Made by a program: the position numbers and the translations under genes. A stretch of 64,000 bases of DNA from JANSWP01 sp041941305 (GTDB lineage Bacteria; Bacteroidota; Bacteroidia; Chitinophagales; Saprospiraceae). The notes beneath the pieces were generated by a model that worked only from the letters and a program-made list of their open reading frames with translations, did no database searches and was not told the origin of the DNA. Positions 19,181 through 28,956 of the stretch are shown here, piece after piece. Where the stretch lies: positions 1 through 64,000 of the forward strand of contig JBGTQJ010000027.1 of NCBI GenBank assembly GCA_041941305.1. Direction: 5' to 3'. The first letter of the stretch is position 1, and each line of letters starts with the position of its first letter.

Positions 19181-20482
19181 GAAAACCACATCCAATGCTG
19201 CACATATCTTGCTTGCCGCTTCTTCCAAATCCGCTTTTTCGTGGGCTCCTGAAATAAATCCGACTTCATAACCAGAAGGCCCCAAATATACACCTCTCTG
19301 CAATAATTCATGATGGAGAATTTTGAATTTTTCCATACTTGCCGGATCAATTTCATCTGCAGAACGAATGGTTTTCTTCGAAAAAGCAACCCAAAATATG
19401 CTTGCAATATTTATTATACTCACTTCATAGCCTTTTTCGTCACAATAATTTTGAATGAGGTTGACGAAGTATTGAGTTCTCGTTTCCTGGTATTTGTAGA
19501 AGCCTGGAGAAAGGATTTCTCGAAGTGCGGCATATCCCGCTGCCATGGCTACAGGGTTGGCAGAAAGTGTTCCTGCCTGGTAGACTTGGCCTTCGGGAGC
19601 AATGTGGCTCATAATTGCTGCACTTCCTGCATAGGCACCAACCGGCATTCCGCCTCCAATGATTTTTCCAAAAGTGAGGATGTCTGGCTGAATGTCATAA
19701 TACCCGGCAGCACCTTCGAATCCTACCCGAAAACCGGAGATGACTTCGTCAAAAATGAGCAAAACCCCGTGCTTGGTACATTGTTCACGCAGAAATTCGA
19801 GGTAAGCTTTTTCTTGCAATAACAAGCCATTATTGGCGGGTATGGGTTCAATGATAATACAGGCGAGATCCTGACTATATTTCTCCATAGCTGTTTCAAC
19901 GGCAGCTCTATCATTTAATGGTAAAACGATCGTTTCATTGGCAAAAGATTCAGGAATTCCAGCAGAAGTACTGACTCCAAAAGTTGCCAATCCACTTCCA
20001 GCCTTCACCAAAAGCGAATCTACATGACCGTGGTAACAGCCTTCAAATTTGATAACCTTATTCTTTCCAGTCACTCCACGTGCAAGGCGAATGGCAGACA
20101 TTACGGCTTCTGTCCCGCTACTCACAAAGCGCATTTTTTCTATATACCTATGATTTTCAATTATCAATTTGCCCAATAAATTCCCCATTCTGGTTGGCGT
20201 ACCAAAAGAAGTCCCATTGGCAACTGTATCCAAAACCATTTCCCGTACTTCAGGATGGTCATGTCCCAAAATCAAGGGACCCCAGGAGCAACAGAAGTCA
20301 ATATAACTATTGTCATCTTCATCTTTGAAGCGGCATCCTTCCCCCTTTTTGATGAAAAGCGGGGGTCCGGAAACAGACTTAAAGGCGCGAACAGGAGAGT
20401 TTACCCCTCCAGGAAAATATTGCTTGGCTTCTTCAAATAAAGCAGCTGATTGATTGCGGTTGATTCTATTTTCAAAACTCAT
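19178..20482 (-). CDS. hemL: Glutamate-1-semialdehyde 2,1-aminomutase
   Basis: The protein is a class III PLP aminotransferase whose motifs identify HemL: FPGGVNSPVRAF at the start, SSGTEAVMSAIRLAR, EGCYHGHVDS, LIFDEVISGFRVG, and the PLP lysine in FGKIIGGGMPVGAYAG. It converts glutamate-1-semialdehyde to 5-aminolevulinate, the entry point of haem synthesis by the C5 route. I place the start at 20482, giving 434 aa as usual; an upstream ATG at 20509 would put the likely promoter box inside the gene. The gene stands alone, and its stop codon is the first word of a microrepeat. Confidence 0.95.
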   Translation of the reverse strand: MSFENRINRNQSAALFEEAKQYFPGGVNSPVRAFKSVSGPPLFIKKGEGCRFKDEDDNSYIDFCCSWGPLILGHDHPEVREMVLDTVANGTSFGTPTRMGNLLGKLIIENHRYIEKMRFVSSGTEAVMSAIRLARGVTGKNKVIKFEGCYHGHVDSLLVKAGSGLATFGVSTSAGIPESFANETIVLPLNDRAAVETAMEKYSQDLACIIIEPIPANNGLLLQEKAYLEFLREQCTKHGVLLIFDEVISGFRVGFEGAAGYYDIQPDILTFGKIIGGGMPVGAYAGSAAIMSHIAPEGQVYQAGTLSANPVAMAAGYAALREILSPGFYKYQETRTQYFVNLIQNYCDEKGYEVSIINIASIFWVAFSKKTIRSADEIDPASMEKFKILHHELLQRGVYLGPSGYEVGFISGAHEKADLEEAASKICAALDVVF

Positions 20483-20487
20483 GTGTG

Positions 20488-20495
20488 CAAAATTA
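20488..20495 (-). promoter_or_regulatory. Likely -7 box of hemL
   Basis: On the minus strand this reads TAATTTTG, a perfect match to the Bacteroidota consensus TAnnTTTG, 6 bases upstream of the start codon at 20482. A matching -33 TTG at the normal spacing is not clear. It supports the shorter start and a nearly leaderless mRNA. Confidence 0.45.
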
Positions 20496-20749
20496 TAATA
20501 CCGTAACAATTTTGATAGAGAAAGTTGGTCATTCCTAGGTAAAAGATTGAAATTGATGGAATCATTCCTATTTTCTCAGTTATTTATCCTGATAAACTCC
20601 ATCCTTAATTCTTCTTAAGCACCATAAGAATATGGTTTTCAGATCGTAAAAATTTTAAACCTACTCTACCATGTTATGGCTCACTTACTGATTCCCCAAA
20701 AAATCTTTCACATCCTGGTTATCAAAGCCTAACTTGCCCTCAAAAAACC

Positions 20750-21550
20750 ATGACCATTAAAGAAGTCATTGATTATCTTGAATCCATTGCGCCTCCCTAC
20801 CTACAGGAAAGTTACGACAATGCAGGTCTAATTGTCGGAAACCCCTTTGAAGAAGTCAAAGGGATTTTGTGCTGTTTGGATTCAGTTGAGGCGATTGTTG
20901 AGGAAGCCATCAAATTGGGCTGTAACCTGATTGTCGCCCACCACCCGATTATTTTTAGAGGTTTAAAAAAACTGAACGGCAAAACTTATGTCGAGCGAAC
21001 AGTAATGCAAGCCATCAAAAACGACATAGCGATTTTTGCGATTCATACCAATTTAGATAATGTTTATGAAAATGGGGTAAATGGAAAAATTGCTGAACGA
21101 TTGGGCTTACTGCAGACCGAGATTTTAGCACCTAAAAAGGTAATTCTGGATGAAGACAATGCCATCGGTTCCGGGATGATAGGCTTTTTGGAAAAGCCCA
21201 TGGAAGCCCTGGACTTCTTGAATTATTTAAAAACGACCATGCAGGTAGGTTGTGTGAAATACACACAATTGTTGGACAAACAAATTCACAAGGTGGCAGT
21301 TTGCGGTGGCTCAGGTGGATTTTTGTTAAACAAAGCAATTGCGCAGAAAGCGGATATTTTTATCACCTCAGATTATAAATACCACGAATTCTTTGATGCT
21401 GATGGCAAAATTGTCATTGCAGATATTGGACATTTTGAAAGCGAACAATTCACAATTGAGCTCTTACATCAGCTTATTTCACAGAAATTTCCTAATTTTG
21501 CGACCCATTTCACAAAAGTGAACACCAATCCAGTAAAATACTTGTGTTAA
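20750..21550 (+). CDS. Nif3-like dinuclear metal protein
   Basis: The 266-aa sequence is a Nif3/YbgI family member: IKEVIDYLESIAPPYLQESYDNAGL at the start, metal ligands in IVAHHPIIFRGL and in the C-terminal IGHFESEQFTIELL, and the AIHTNLDN strand. These proteins form hexameric rings with two metals per subunit; some act in GTP cyclohydrolase-like or stress roles, but the reaction is not settled. It lacks the insertion domain seen in about 370-aa relatives. The zinc-ribbon gene that follows is its common neighbour in many bacteria. Confidence 0.92.
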   Translation: MTIKEVIDYLESIAPPYLQESYDNAGLIVGNPFEEVKGILCCLDSVEAIVEEAIKLGCNLIVAHHPIIFRGLKKLNGKTYVERTVMQAIKNDIAIFAIHTNLDNVYENGVNGKIAERLGLLQTEILAPKKVILDEDNAIGSGMIGFLEKPMEALDFLNYLKTTMQVGCVKYTQLLDKQIHKVAVCGGSGGFLLNKAIAQKADIFITSDYKYHEFFDADGKIVIADIGHFESEQFTIELLHQLISQKFPNFATHFTKVNTNPVKYLC

Positions 21551-21619
21551 ATTATTCATGTTATTATGTGTTAATGATTGATTTTCAGTACACAAACCCA
21601 TGAATTCTTAAACACTTGC

Positions 21620-21639
21620 TCCAAAGGAGTCCCTTTGGA
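21620..21639. repeat. Small hairpin in the 5' leader
   Basis: TCCAAAGG and CCTTTGGA form an 8-bp stem with loop AGTC, ending 17 bases before the start codon of the zinc-ribbon gene. It could tune translation or be a dispersed short palindrome. Confidence 0.6.
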
Positions 21640-21656
21640 AAACATATAAAATAAGA

Positions 21657-22514
<858 letters not shown>

Positions 22515-22532
22515 ATATAGATTATTGTTTTT

Positions 22533-22569
22533 GAAAAAGCCTTGAGGGAAATTTCTTCAAGGCTTTTTC
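22533..22569 (+). terminator. Intrinsic terminator after the zinc-ribbon gene
   Basis: GAAAAAGCCTTGA at 22533-22545 pairs with TCAAGGCTTTTTC at 22557-22569 over 13 bp, and the right arm itself ends in a T-run. It is likely to end the Nif3/zinc-ribbon transcript. Confidence 0.8.
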
Positions 22570-22604
22570 ATTGATCAAATAATGACATTTAAATTTTATC
22601 GTTT

Positions 22605-22612
22605 TACATTTG
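22605..22612 (+). promoter_or_regulatory. Possible -7 box before TPR gene
   Basis: TACATTTG matches TAnnTTTG exactly and lies 68 bases before the next start codon. No convincing -33 box is seen. Confidence 0.3.
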
Positions 22613-22679
22613 ACAAAAAAACGAACTACCTACCACAATGGACAACTCACAACCGACTAGCACAACCAAAATCCCTTGA

Positions 22680-24173
22680 ATGAAACAATTTTTCATCTCC
22701 TTTATTTTCCTCACCTTTCTTACTTCAGCCTTTGCTGCCAAAAGATTCGAATGGACCCCTACCGCAAAAGCAGCCTATAAAAAAGTCATCAGTTTGCGCT
22801 TTAATGAAGCCTACTCTGATCTTGCTCGGATGAAGATCAATGACCCAGATAACCTCATCGCATATCACATAGAGAATTATATCGATTTTTTCAGAGTTTA
22901 CATCAACGAAAATGAAACCGAATTTGAGCGATTGGAAAAGAACAAAGATCGCAGGCTGGAAATCATTCAGGGAGGAGACAAAAATTCTCCCTATTATCTA
23001 TACTTACAGGCAGATATCAGACTTCATTGGGCATTGGCCAGGTTAAAGTTTGAGGAATATGCCACTGCTTTTTTTGAGGTTAACAAAGCTTTTAAGCTCC
23101 TCACCAAAAATGCCCAGAAGTTTCCAGATTTTATGCCCAATAAAAAAGATCTGGGCATCCTTCATGCAATGGTTGGCACCGTGCCGGATGGTTATAAATG
23201 GACTGTCGATTTGTTGAGTAGCATGGAGGGAACCATCGATCAGGGTAAAGGAGAATTGGAGGAAGTTGTAGCCTTCGCTCGAAAAAATGATTTTATATAC
23301 GAAGAAGAAACCTATGTCTTGTACGCCTACCTCATGCTTCACCTGGGCAATGAAAAAGAGGAAGCATGGCGCATCATTAATACCAGTAAATTGAATCCCA
23401 AAGAAAGTTTGATGGCTTGTTTTGTCATGGCTAATGTAGCAATGAGAACCGATCGAGGTCCAGACGCCATTCAAATCCTTGAAAATCGTCCCAAAGGAGA
23501 TGCATTCTATGATTTTGCTTATTTGGATTATATGCTTGGCATTGCCAAATTGCAACGATTGGATGCTGATGCAAATCAATACTTCCACCATTACCTCAAT
23601 CACTTTCAAGGCAAAAATTTCATTAAGGATGCTTATCAAAAATTAGCCTGGCACAGCCTGATTCAAGGGGATATTCAGGGCTATAGATTCTACATCAAAA
23701 ATTGCAAATCCAAAGGATATACCATTGTAGGAAGTGACAAAAGTGCTTTAAAGGAAGCCGAAAATGGACAGCAACCTCATATTGATTTACTCAAAGCGAG
23801 GCTGTCATTTGACGGAGGCTATTTTGAAAAGGCTTATCAAATACTACAAAGTAAAAATGCAACTCATTTCATTTCTCAAAAAGATCAACTGGAATACACC
23901 TACCGGCTTGGACGAACCAGCCACAAGCTTAAAAAATATTTTGAAGCATTGAAACATTACCAAAGTACCATTGACGCTGGAAAAAATACAGAATGGTATT
24001 TTGCCTGTCGCGCAGCATTGGAAAAAGGGCATATTTATGAAGTCGAAGGCAATTATTCCCAAGCCGCTATTGCCTTTCAACTATGCACCTCAATTAAGCC
24101 GGATGAACATAAAACTGCCCTTCACCAACAAGCCAAAGCTGGTTTAGCCCGTCTAAAAGGAAAATTAGAATAA
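22680..24173 (+). CDS. Secreted TPR-containing protein
   Basis: A signal peptide ending SAFAA precedes 475 residues of helical repeats. TPR-like units are clearest towards the end (YRLGRTSHKLKKYFEALKHYQ, AALEKGHIYEVEGNYSQAAIAFQL). The middle resembles proteins annotated in Bacteroidota as tetratricopeptide or DUF3808-like; DUF3808 occurs in eukaryotic Iml2/outer-membrane TPR proteins. The segment IHAMVGTVPDGYKW-like (residues about 160-175) is a distinctive conserved turn. It should be periplasmic. Function unknown. Confidence 0.75.
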   Translation: MKQFFISFIFLTFLTSAFAAKRFEWTPTAKAAYKKVISLRFNEAYSDLARMKINDPDNLIAYHIENYIDFFRVYINENETEFERLEKNKDRRLEIIQGGDKNSPYYLYLQADIRLHWALARLKFEEYATAFFEVNKAFKLLTKNAQKFPDFMPNKKDLGILHAMVGTVPDGYKWTVDLLSSMEGTIDQGKGELEEVVAFARKNDFIYEEETYVLYAYLMLHLGNEKEEAWRIINTSKLNPKESLMACFVMANVAMRTDRGPDAIQILENRPKGDAFYDFAYLDYMLGIAKLQRLDADANQYFHHYLNHFQGKNFIKDAYQKLAWHSLIQGDIQGYRFYIKNCKSKGYTIVGSDKSALKEAENGQQPHIDLLKARLSFDGGYFEKAYQILQSKNATHFISQKDQLEYTYRLGRTSHKLKKYFEALKHYQSTIDAGKNTEWYFACRAALEKGHIYEVEGNYSQAAIAFQLCTSIKPDEHKTALHQQAKAGLARLKGKLE

Positions 24174-24290
24174 CATTCTTGAAAAATTATTTGCGGGGAA
24201 TTGTTTAAAAAGCGATATTTGCAGCCGTTTTTAAAGAAGGTATTCATTTCAAAAAAAGTTTTTGCAAAAAAATACCTTTTCCACAAACAC

Positions 24291-24364
24291 GGCGCGGTAG
24301 CTCAGCTGGTTAGAGCGCAGGATTCATAATCCTGAGGTCGGCAGTTCAAGCCTGCCTCGCGCTA
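24291..24364 (+). tRNA. tRNA-Met (CAU anticodon)
   Basis: A full cloverleaf is readable: acceptor GGCGCGG paired with TCGCGCT (wobble pairs at both ends), D-arm GCTC/GAGC, anticodon stem closing loop TTCATAA, five-base variable loop, T-arm GGCAG-TTCAAGC-CTGCC, discriminator A, CCA not encoded. The anticodon CAU fits elongator Met; an Ile2 tRNA with modified C34 is the alternative. TACCTTTT ends 10 bases upstream and may be its -7 box. Confidence 0.93.
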
Positions 24365-24375
24365 CTTCAACTAAA

Positions 24376-24412
24376 AGCCTGTAAGTCAATGTTCTTATGG
24401 GCTTTTTTTTTT
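24376..24412 (+). terminator. Intrinsic terminator of the tRNA gene
   Basis: AGCCTGTAAG at 24376-24385 pairs with CTTATGGGCT at 24394-24403 (two wobble pairs), followed by a run of ten T ending at 24412. Confidence 0.85.
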
Positions 24413-24433
24413 CCAGACGCTGCGGAGATGGTT

Positions 24434-25429
24434 CTACCCAAAGTAAGAAACCGGGCTCACATCCATCATGGTTCGCAAGCCTGGATTGGCTTCCAAAACT
24501 CTTGGAATTGCATTAATGGTGATAGCCCCCGTGGCAATATCTCCATTGATGCCACCTTGAATCCGGGAGTGAATGTTAGGAATTCCTTCAATGATCACTT
24601 CATCATAGCTTTCTGGTTCACCAACAGTAGCCTGGAATATCAATTCTATTTTTACTTCACCATTTGAATAGGCCCGACCGACCTGGTTGACCCCCATTGC
24701 ATCGCCTTTTTGGATGGTCATGGCATTGGTTTTTACCGTTTCTTTAGCAATCACCGGCGAAATAATGTCTTCTGTTTTCTCTAAGTTCCAACCCATTCTA
24801 TTGGCAATCATTTGCATACTCTCGGTCAATCCCACATGCCGCAAAGTTCCGTCTTGCTTTTTTTGTTCAAATTCAGCTAAAGTTAACCCTGCACCTATTT
24901 TTTTCTGAAAAGGAATGCGGCGATATTGGGCATCCTGATAGCGATTGACGCTTACTTTCTGCACACCCTGACTTACCGCTGTTAGAAAAGTAGGTAGTGA
25001 ATCCATTAAGAATCCAGGATTTACACCCGTACCCAAAATGGCAACATTATGGGTTTTCGCCAAACCATCCATTTCATTGGCTAATTTCGGAGATTCGTCC
25101 CATGGATGGCTCAATTCTTCACAAGTTGAAACAACGGACAAGCCCAAATTGACGATGGACTTCACTTGTCCGGTTATTCGCTTTATATCTGAAACAGTCG
25201 TCAAAACTGCTACATCAGGTTTCGTTAATTCAACTGTTTCTACCAGGTCATTGCTGATGCGAATGCCAGAAGCCATATCTCCATACATCAAGCCCAAATC
25301 TTTACCTGACAAGTCTGGATTGATGTCAATGGCTGCTACGGTTTCGACACCATTTCTTTCGGCAATCATTTTGGCAATCTTAATGCCCAAGGGTCCCATT
25401 CCGATTTGTACAATTCTAATTGGTTTCAT
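24434..25429 (-). CDS. 2,4-Diaminopentanoate dehydrogenase-like protein
   Basis: The N-terminus has a Rossmann motif GMGPLGIKIAKM, then AIDINPDLSGKDLG, as in the dihydrodipicolinate-reductase-like family that includes 2,4-diaminopentanoate dehydrogenase. The central GTGVNPGFLMDSLP motif and the C-terminal HSRIQGGINGDIATGAITINAIP fit that family. The known enzyme deaminates 2,4-diaminopentanoate in ornithine fermentation, but none of its pathway partners lies nearby. The true substrate in this organism is therefore open; another amino or dicarboxylic acid is possible. It ends 22 bases from the tRNA terminator on the opposite strand. Confidence 0.8.
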   Translation of the reverse strand: MKPIRIVQIGMGPLGIKIAKMIAERNGVETVAAIDINPDLSGKDLGLMYGDMASGIRISNDLVETVELTKPDVAVLTTVSDIKRITGQVKSIVNLGLSVVSTCEELSHPWDESPKLANEMDGLAKTHNVAILGTGVNPGFLMDSLPTFLTAVSQGVQKVSVNRYQDAQYRRIPFQKKIGAGLTLAEFEQKKQDGTLRHVGLTESMQMIANRMGWNLEKTEDIISPVIAKETVKTNAMTIQKGDAMGVNQVGRAYSNGEVKIELIFQATVGEPESYDEVIIEGIPNIHSRIQGGINGDIATGAITINAIPRVLEANPGLRTMMDVSPVSYFG

Positions 25430-25844
25430 TTGTTTAATAATCAGAGATTACTTTTAAAAAGCTATGCGCCCCACATGCTCCCTGCCCCTGCTTTTTTTGA
25501 GTGCCAGCTGAGTTGTGAAGCTGTTGTTGGATAACTAATAATTATTTAAGTCGATTCACTACCTGCACCGCTGCTAATTTTCTCTTTGGTTTTTATATTT
25601 CGTTCCCCTCTACAGTGAGTGCCTAAACTCAACCTACAAGAAGTAGATTGGCACATGCTTAAGTCTATATTTTTTTCCTTTGCCATTAGTCCGACTAATT
25701 GAGGTAGATTCCAAAAACGGGTAAAGCTGTTGCCAACAAAAGTACCTTATTCGGTGGGGCATTTTGAACTGAAATGGTTTTTGTAAATGCTAAACAAAAT
25801 ACCAAAAAAAGGAAGGATGATGTAAAAGACATTTGATTCAAACA
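25430..25844. other. Gene-free spacer without visible structure
   Basis: Between the dehydrogenase and purQ, 415 bases hold no supported ORF, repeat tract or strong hairpin. I see nothing that names a function. Confidence 0.6.
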
Positions 25845-26564
25845 TTACAATGTCGCTGCCATTTCCACCTTTGCAGTCGCCAACACTGATTCAAATAACA
25901 ATCTGCCGTCGGTATTGCCCAAAATAGCTTCTGAGGCCCGTTCCGGGTGTGGCATCATTCCAAAGACATTCCGATTTTTATTACAGATTCCTGCAATGTT
26001 TTCCAGGGCACCATTTGGATTGGATTGATGGGTAACGGCTCCATGTTCATCACAATATTGAAACAAGATTTGATCATTATCCTTCAAGTCCTGAAGTGTA
26101 TGTTCGTCTGTGAAATAGCGCCCGTCAGCGTGTGCAATGGGAATGTTCAGCGTTCGATTGAGGTTCAACTGAGAAGTAATCACAGAATGATTGGTGATGG
26201 TTTTGAGGTGGACGTTTTTGCAGATAAATTTTTGTTGCCCATTTGGCAATAATACGCCAGGCAACAATCCAGCTTCACACAAAATTTGAAAGCCATTACA
26301 AATGCCCCAAACATACCCGCCATTATTGGCAAAATCAATTACCGCCTGCATAATCGGTGCAAACCTGGCAATAGCTCCAGGACGCAGATAGTCACCATAT
26401 GTAAACCCACCAGGTAATACAATGCAATCCCCTGATTCCAAATCTTTCAATTCCGTCTCCTTATGCCACAATTCAACAACTTCCTGTTCCATCACCTGAC
26501 CCAGCACATGCATAATATCGCCATCACAATTGGAACCAGGAAATACAACTACACCAAATTTCAT
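25845..26564 (-). CDS. purQ: Phosphoribosylformylglycinamidine synthase subunit PurQ
   Basis: A class I glutamine amidotransferase with the nucleophile Cys89 in WGICNGFQILCEAGLLPG and the His206/Glu208 pair in MMPHPERAS. The N-terminal FGVVVFPGSNCDGD is specific for PurQ, the glutaminase subunit that feeds ammonia to PurL in the fourth step of purine synthesis. At 239 aa it has the normal length. PurL and PurS are not in the window. CATCTTTG on the minus strand, 36 bases upstream (26601-26608), is one base off the -7 consensus. Confidence 0.95.
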   Translation of the reverse strand: MKFGVVVFPGSNCDGDIMHVLGQVMEQEVVELWHKETELKDLESGDCIVLPGGFTYGDYLRPGAIARFAPIMQAVIDFANNGGYVWGICNGFQILCEAGLLPGVLLPNGQQKFICKNVHLKTITNHSVITSQLNLNRTLNIPIAHADGRYFTDEHTLQDLKDNDQILFQYCDEHGAVTHQSNPNGALENIAGICNKNRNVFGMMPHPERASEAILGNTDGRLLFESVLATAKVEMAATL

Positions 26565-26763
26565 TTTTTCATATAAGTTTTGTGAATCAATTCTGAGTTA
26601 CAAAGATGATTAAATTTATTAGGTTCCCTGATAATTATTTTAGAAATTACGCATCAATAATTTTAAATACGCTTAAAAACTATTCTAAGGCTTTAAAACA
26701 ATAAGAACCTACACACCAGACTTGTTCTTTTTGAGTAGCTTATTAATTTCCAAAACCTTTAGC

Positions 26764-27411
26764 ATGATTGAAAAATTCTTGAAAGCCAAGCATTGGCAAC
26801 TGTTTCTATTATTGTTTGGTCTTCCCATGATTGCCTATTTTTTTATTATGGCATCCATGATCAGTCAATTTTCGAATGCAGTAGTCGAATCTGAAAATAT
26901 AGTCGACCCAGAGATAATGTTTGAATATCTGCAATTCTTTCCTTTGATAATGCTTGTTGTGATGGCAGTATTTTTTGGTTGGTTTTGGTCAATTGGTGTA
27001 GGTCTACAATCTAAATTACCCGAGCACATTACCATGAACGTAAGATTATTCAAAGCCTTTTTACTCATACCCCTTGCTTACATTTTGTGCATATGCATAT
27101 CCTTTTTTATTGGCATTTCAATGGTCCGTTTTTCAGATAATATCATTGACAATCCTGGGATATTTACCCTAATCGTTCCGCTTCATTTATTTTCCATGTT
27201 TTGCATATTCTACAGTATGTATTTTGTCGCAAAAACTATCAAAACAGCAGAGTTGCAAAGAAAGGTGAGCTTTGGAGATTATGCAGGGGAGTTCTTTTTG
27301 TTGTGGTTTTATTTTATCGGAGTGTGGGTAATTCAACCAAAGATCAATAAAATGGTGGGAGAAGGTTATATGAATCAATTGGATGAGAATATTTTAGATG
27401 ATCTTGTTTGA
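26764..27411 (+). CDS. Small integral membrane protein
   Basis: Starting at the ATG at 26764 the protein has 215 aa and four hydrophobic segments (residues about 12-35, 62-80, 98-120, 132-152) plus a fifth weaker one near 178-195, with a charged C-terminal tail. An upstream in-frame ATG at 26722 would add 14 residues. Proteins of this look are common and unnamed in Bacteroidota. No motif points to a function. It is divergent from purQ. Confidence 0.7.
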   Translation: MIEKFLKAKHWQLFLLLFGLPMIAYFFIMASMISQFSNAVVESENIVDPEIMFEYLQFFPLIMLVVMAVFFGWFWSIGVGLQSKLPEHITMNVRLFKAFLLIPLAYILCICISFFIGISMVRFSDNIIDNPGIFTLIVPLHLFSMFCIFYSMYFVAKTIKTAELQRKVSFGDYAGEFFLLWFYFIGVWVIQPKINKMVGEGYMNQLDENILDDLV

Positions 27412-27439
27412 GGGTAATTATTCGCCTTTGGTGCTAACA

Positions 27440-27665
27440 AAAAGGCAGCCCCTATTGGCTAAGGGCTTTAGATTTTTACTAAAAAGTGCCGCTAGGCACG
27501 AAATATCGGTAAGAATCTGGATAATAAAGGGAAAGGTGCCAAGTCTCGTAGGGACGCAATATAGGCACTTGAAAACTCGAATTGATAAATCATATTACGT
27601 CCCTACAGGACTTGAATGAGTAGGCATGTTGTAGGTTACCAATATTTCGTCCCGCTGGGACTTAG
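27440..27665. repeat. Cluster of short REP-like palindromes
   Basis: Several small hairpins lie side by side: AGCCC/GGGCT (27447-27467), GTGCC-GCTA-GGCAC followed by GAAATATCGGTA (27486-27510), an inverted pair ATATTGCGTCCCTACGAG on the minus strand (27545-27562) against ATATTACGTCCCTACAGG (27593-27610), and GTCCC-GCT-GGGAC (27649-27661). The shared AATATnnCGTCCC words suggest copies of one or two dispersed families. No transposase is present. Confidence 0.65.
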
Positions 27666-27719
27666 AAAACAGAACTTAACAACACTGCCTCTAACATCAT
27701 AATAGATCAGTTCAAATAT

Positions 27720-27936
27720 TTTCAAGACCAAGTTCAAGCACAAGAATTGAACTTGAATACAGTGTAACCAAAGTAAGTTAAGATCCTTTTTGAATGAAAA
27801 TCAAAATGAAAATGGTTCAAGGACCAAATTTTCATTTTCATTTTAATTTTCATTTTCATTTTCATTTATTTCAATTACAGTGTATTGAACTTGAACTTAA
27901 CCTTAAACTTGATCTTAAACTTGATCTTAACCTTCA
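27720..27936. repeat. ACTTGATCTTAA and TTTTCAT microrepeats
   Basis: Two word families fill this spacer: AAATGAAAATCA-type words facing ATTTTCATTTTCATT words (27795-27870), giving an inverted pair, and TTGAACTTAACCTTAAACTT-type words at 27886-27936. On the coding strand of the gene ending at 27937 the latter reads GTTAAGATCAAG repeatedly directly after the stop. The 13312-13352 tract belongs to the same family. Confidence 0.75.
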
Positions 27937-28908
27937 CTACCCCAAAGCAGCTCCTACCTTCTCCAATAGCGCCTTGGTCGCTTTGATGCCATCGTCTTCA
28001 CCTAATTTATTCCCCTCATATTCTATCCCGACATATCCGGTATATCCGGCATCTTTCACAATCTTCATCATTTTCATATAGTCTGTGTGAATTTCATCTC
28101 CTGCTTCATTGAAATCATTGGATTTGGCACTGACGGCTTTGGCAAAAGGCATCAATTCTGTCACACCCTTATAGCGGTCATATTCTTCCCTACAGCCGCC
28201 GTCTTTCCAATCAACACAAAAATTGCCAAAATCAGGCAATGTTCCACAATTTGCCATATTGATTTGACTCATAATCGAAGACAACCATTGACCGTTGGAA
28301 GAAAAGCCACCATGGTTTTCAACGATGACACTCAAACTGGATTTTTGAGCGAATTCTGCAAGCGATCCCAAACCATCTACAGCAGCTTTGGCAGCTTCCT
28401 CCGCGTTGGGATTGGAGCTATAGGCATTCACCCGAATCGCATGGCAACCCAATGTTTTTGCAGCATCTACCCACTTGTAGTGATTCTCTATGGCTTGCTT
28501 TCTTTGAGCATCATCTGTTTCTGCCAAACCGCCCTCTCCGTCTATCATGATGAGCAATTGTTTGACCCCACTATCAGCAGCTCGCTTGTTCATTTCAGCA
28601 AGGTAAGCAGCATCTGTTGCTTTGTCTTTGAAAAATTGATTAACGTATTCGATTGCCTCTATTCCAAAATCCTTTCTGGTTTTGGCAGCGAATTCAAGAT
28701 TGTCCATTTGTCCTTTTTGCAAGGCATTGTGCAAGGACCATTGAGCAAGGGATATTTTGAAAAACATTTCAGTGGATGAAGTAGTTTCAGATGTCCTTTC
28801 TTCAGATTCTACTGGCGTGGTGTTTCCACAAGCATACAAGCCCATCAAACCCAGCCCTAAGGTAGCGCGACCTGATTGTTTCAGGAATTTTCGTCTTGTT
28901 TGGATCAT
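27937..28908 (-). CDS. Sugar isomerase/epimerase-like Tat lipoprotein
   Basis: The N-terminus RRKFLKQSGRATLGLGLMG is a twin-arginine signal ending in a lipobox YAC, so the protein is exported folded and lipid-anchored. The rest is a xylose-isomerase-like TIM barrel with metal-type residues in IVENHGGFS, PDFGNFC and VGIEYEGN. Such exported members are frequent near polysaccharide-use genes in Bacteroidota and may act on sugars released at the cell surface. No sugar transporter or hydrolase is next to it here. The substrate is unknown. Confidence 0.85.
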   Translation of the reverse strand: MIQTRRKFLKQSGRATLGLGLMGLYACGNTTPVESEERTSETTSSTEMFFKISLAQWSLHNALQKGQMDNLEFAAKTRKDFGIEAIEYVNQFFKDKATDAAYLAEMNKRAADSGVKQLLIMIDGEGGLAETDDAQRKQAIENHYKWVDAAKTLGCHAIRVNAYSSNPNAEEAAKAAVDGLGSLAEFAQKSSLSVIVENHGGFSSNGQWLSSIMSQINMANCGTLPDFGNFCVDWKDGGCREEYDRYKGVTELMPFAKAVSAKSNDFNEAGDEIHTDYMKMMKIVKDAGYTGYVGIEYEGNKLGEDDGIKATKALLEKVGAALG

Positions 28909-28956
28909 GATTTTTTTTTTAGGACGGGAAATTATAACTTTTTCAAATTCCTTTGC

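Noticed and set aside
24291..24364. tRNA-Ile2 with CAU anticodon
   Set aside because: The anticodon stem and loop fit elongator tRNA-Met better, but sequence alone does not fully exclude it.
25430..25844. Riboswitch upstream or downstream of purQ
   Set aside because: The spacer lies after the purQ stop, and no purine-type three-way junction could be read in it or in 26565-26763.
27398..27619. 73-codon ORF after the membrane protein
   Set aside because: It lies over the REP-like palindromes and has no coding features.
28087..28779. 230-codon plus-strand ORF
   Set aside because: It is antisense to the sugar isomerase-like gene, which has the clear family match.
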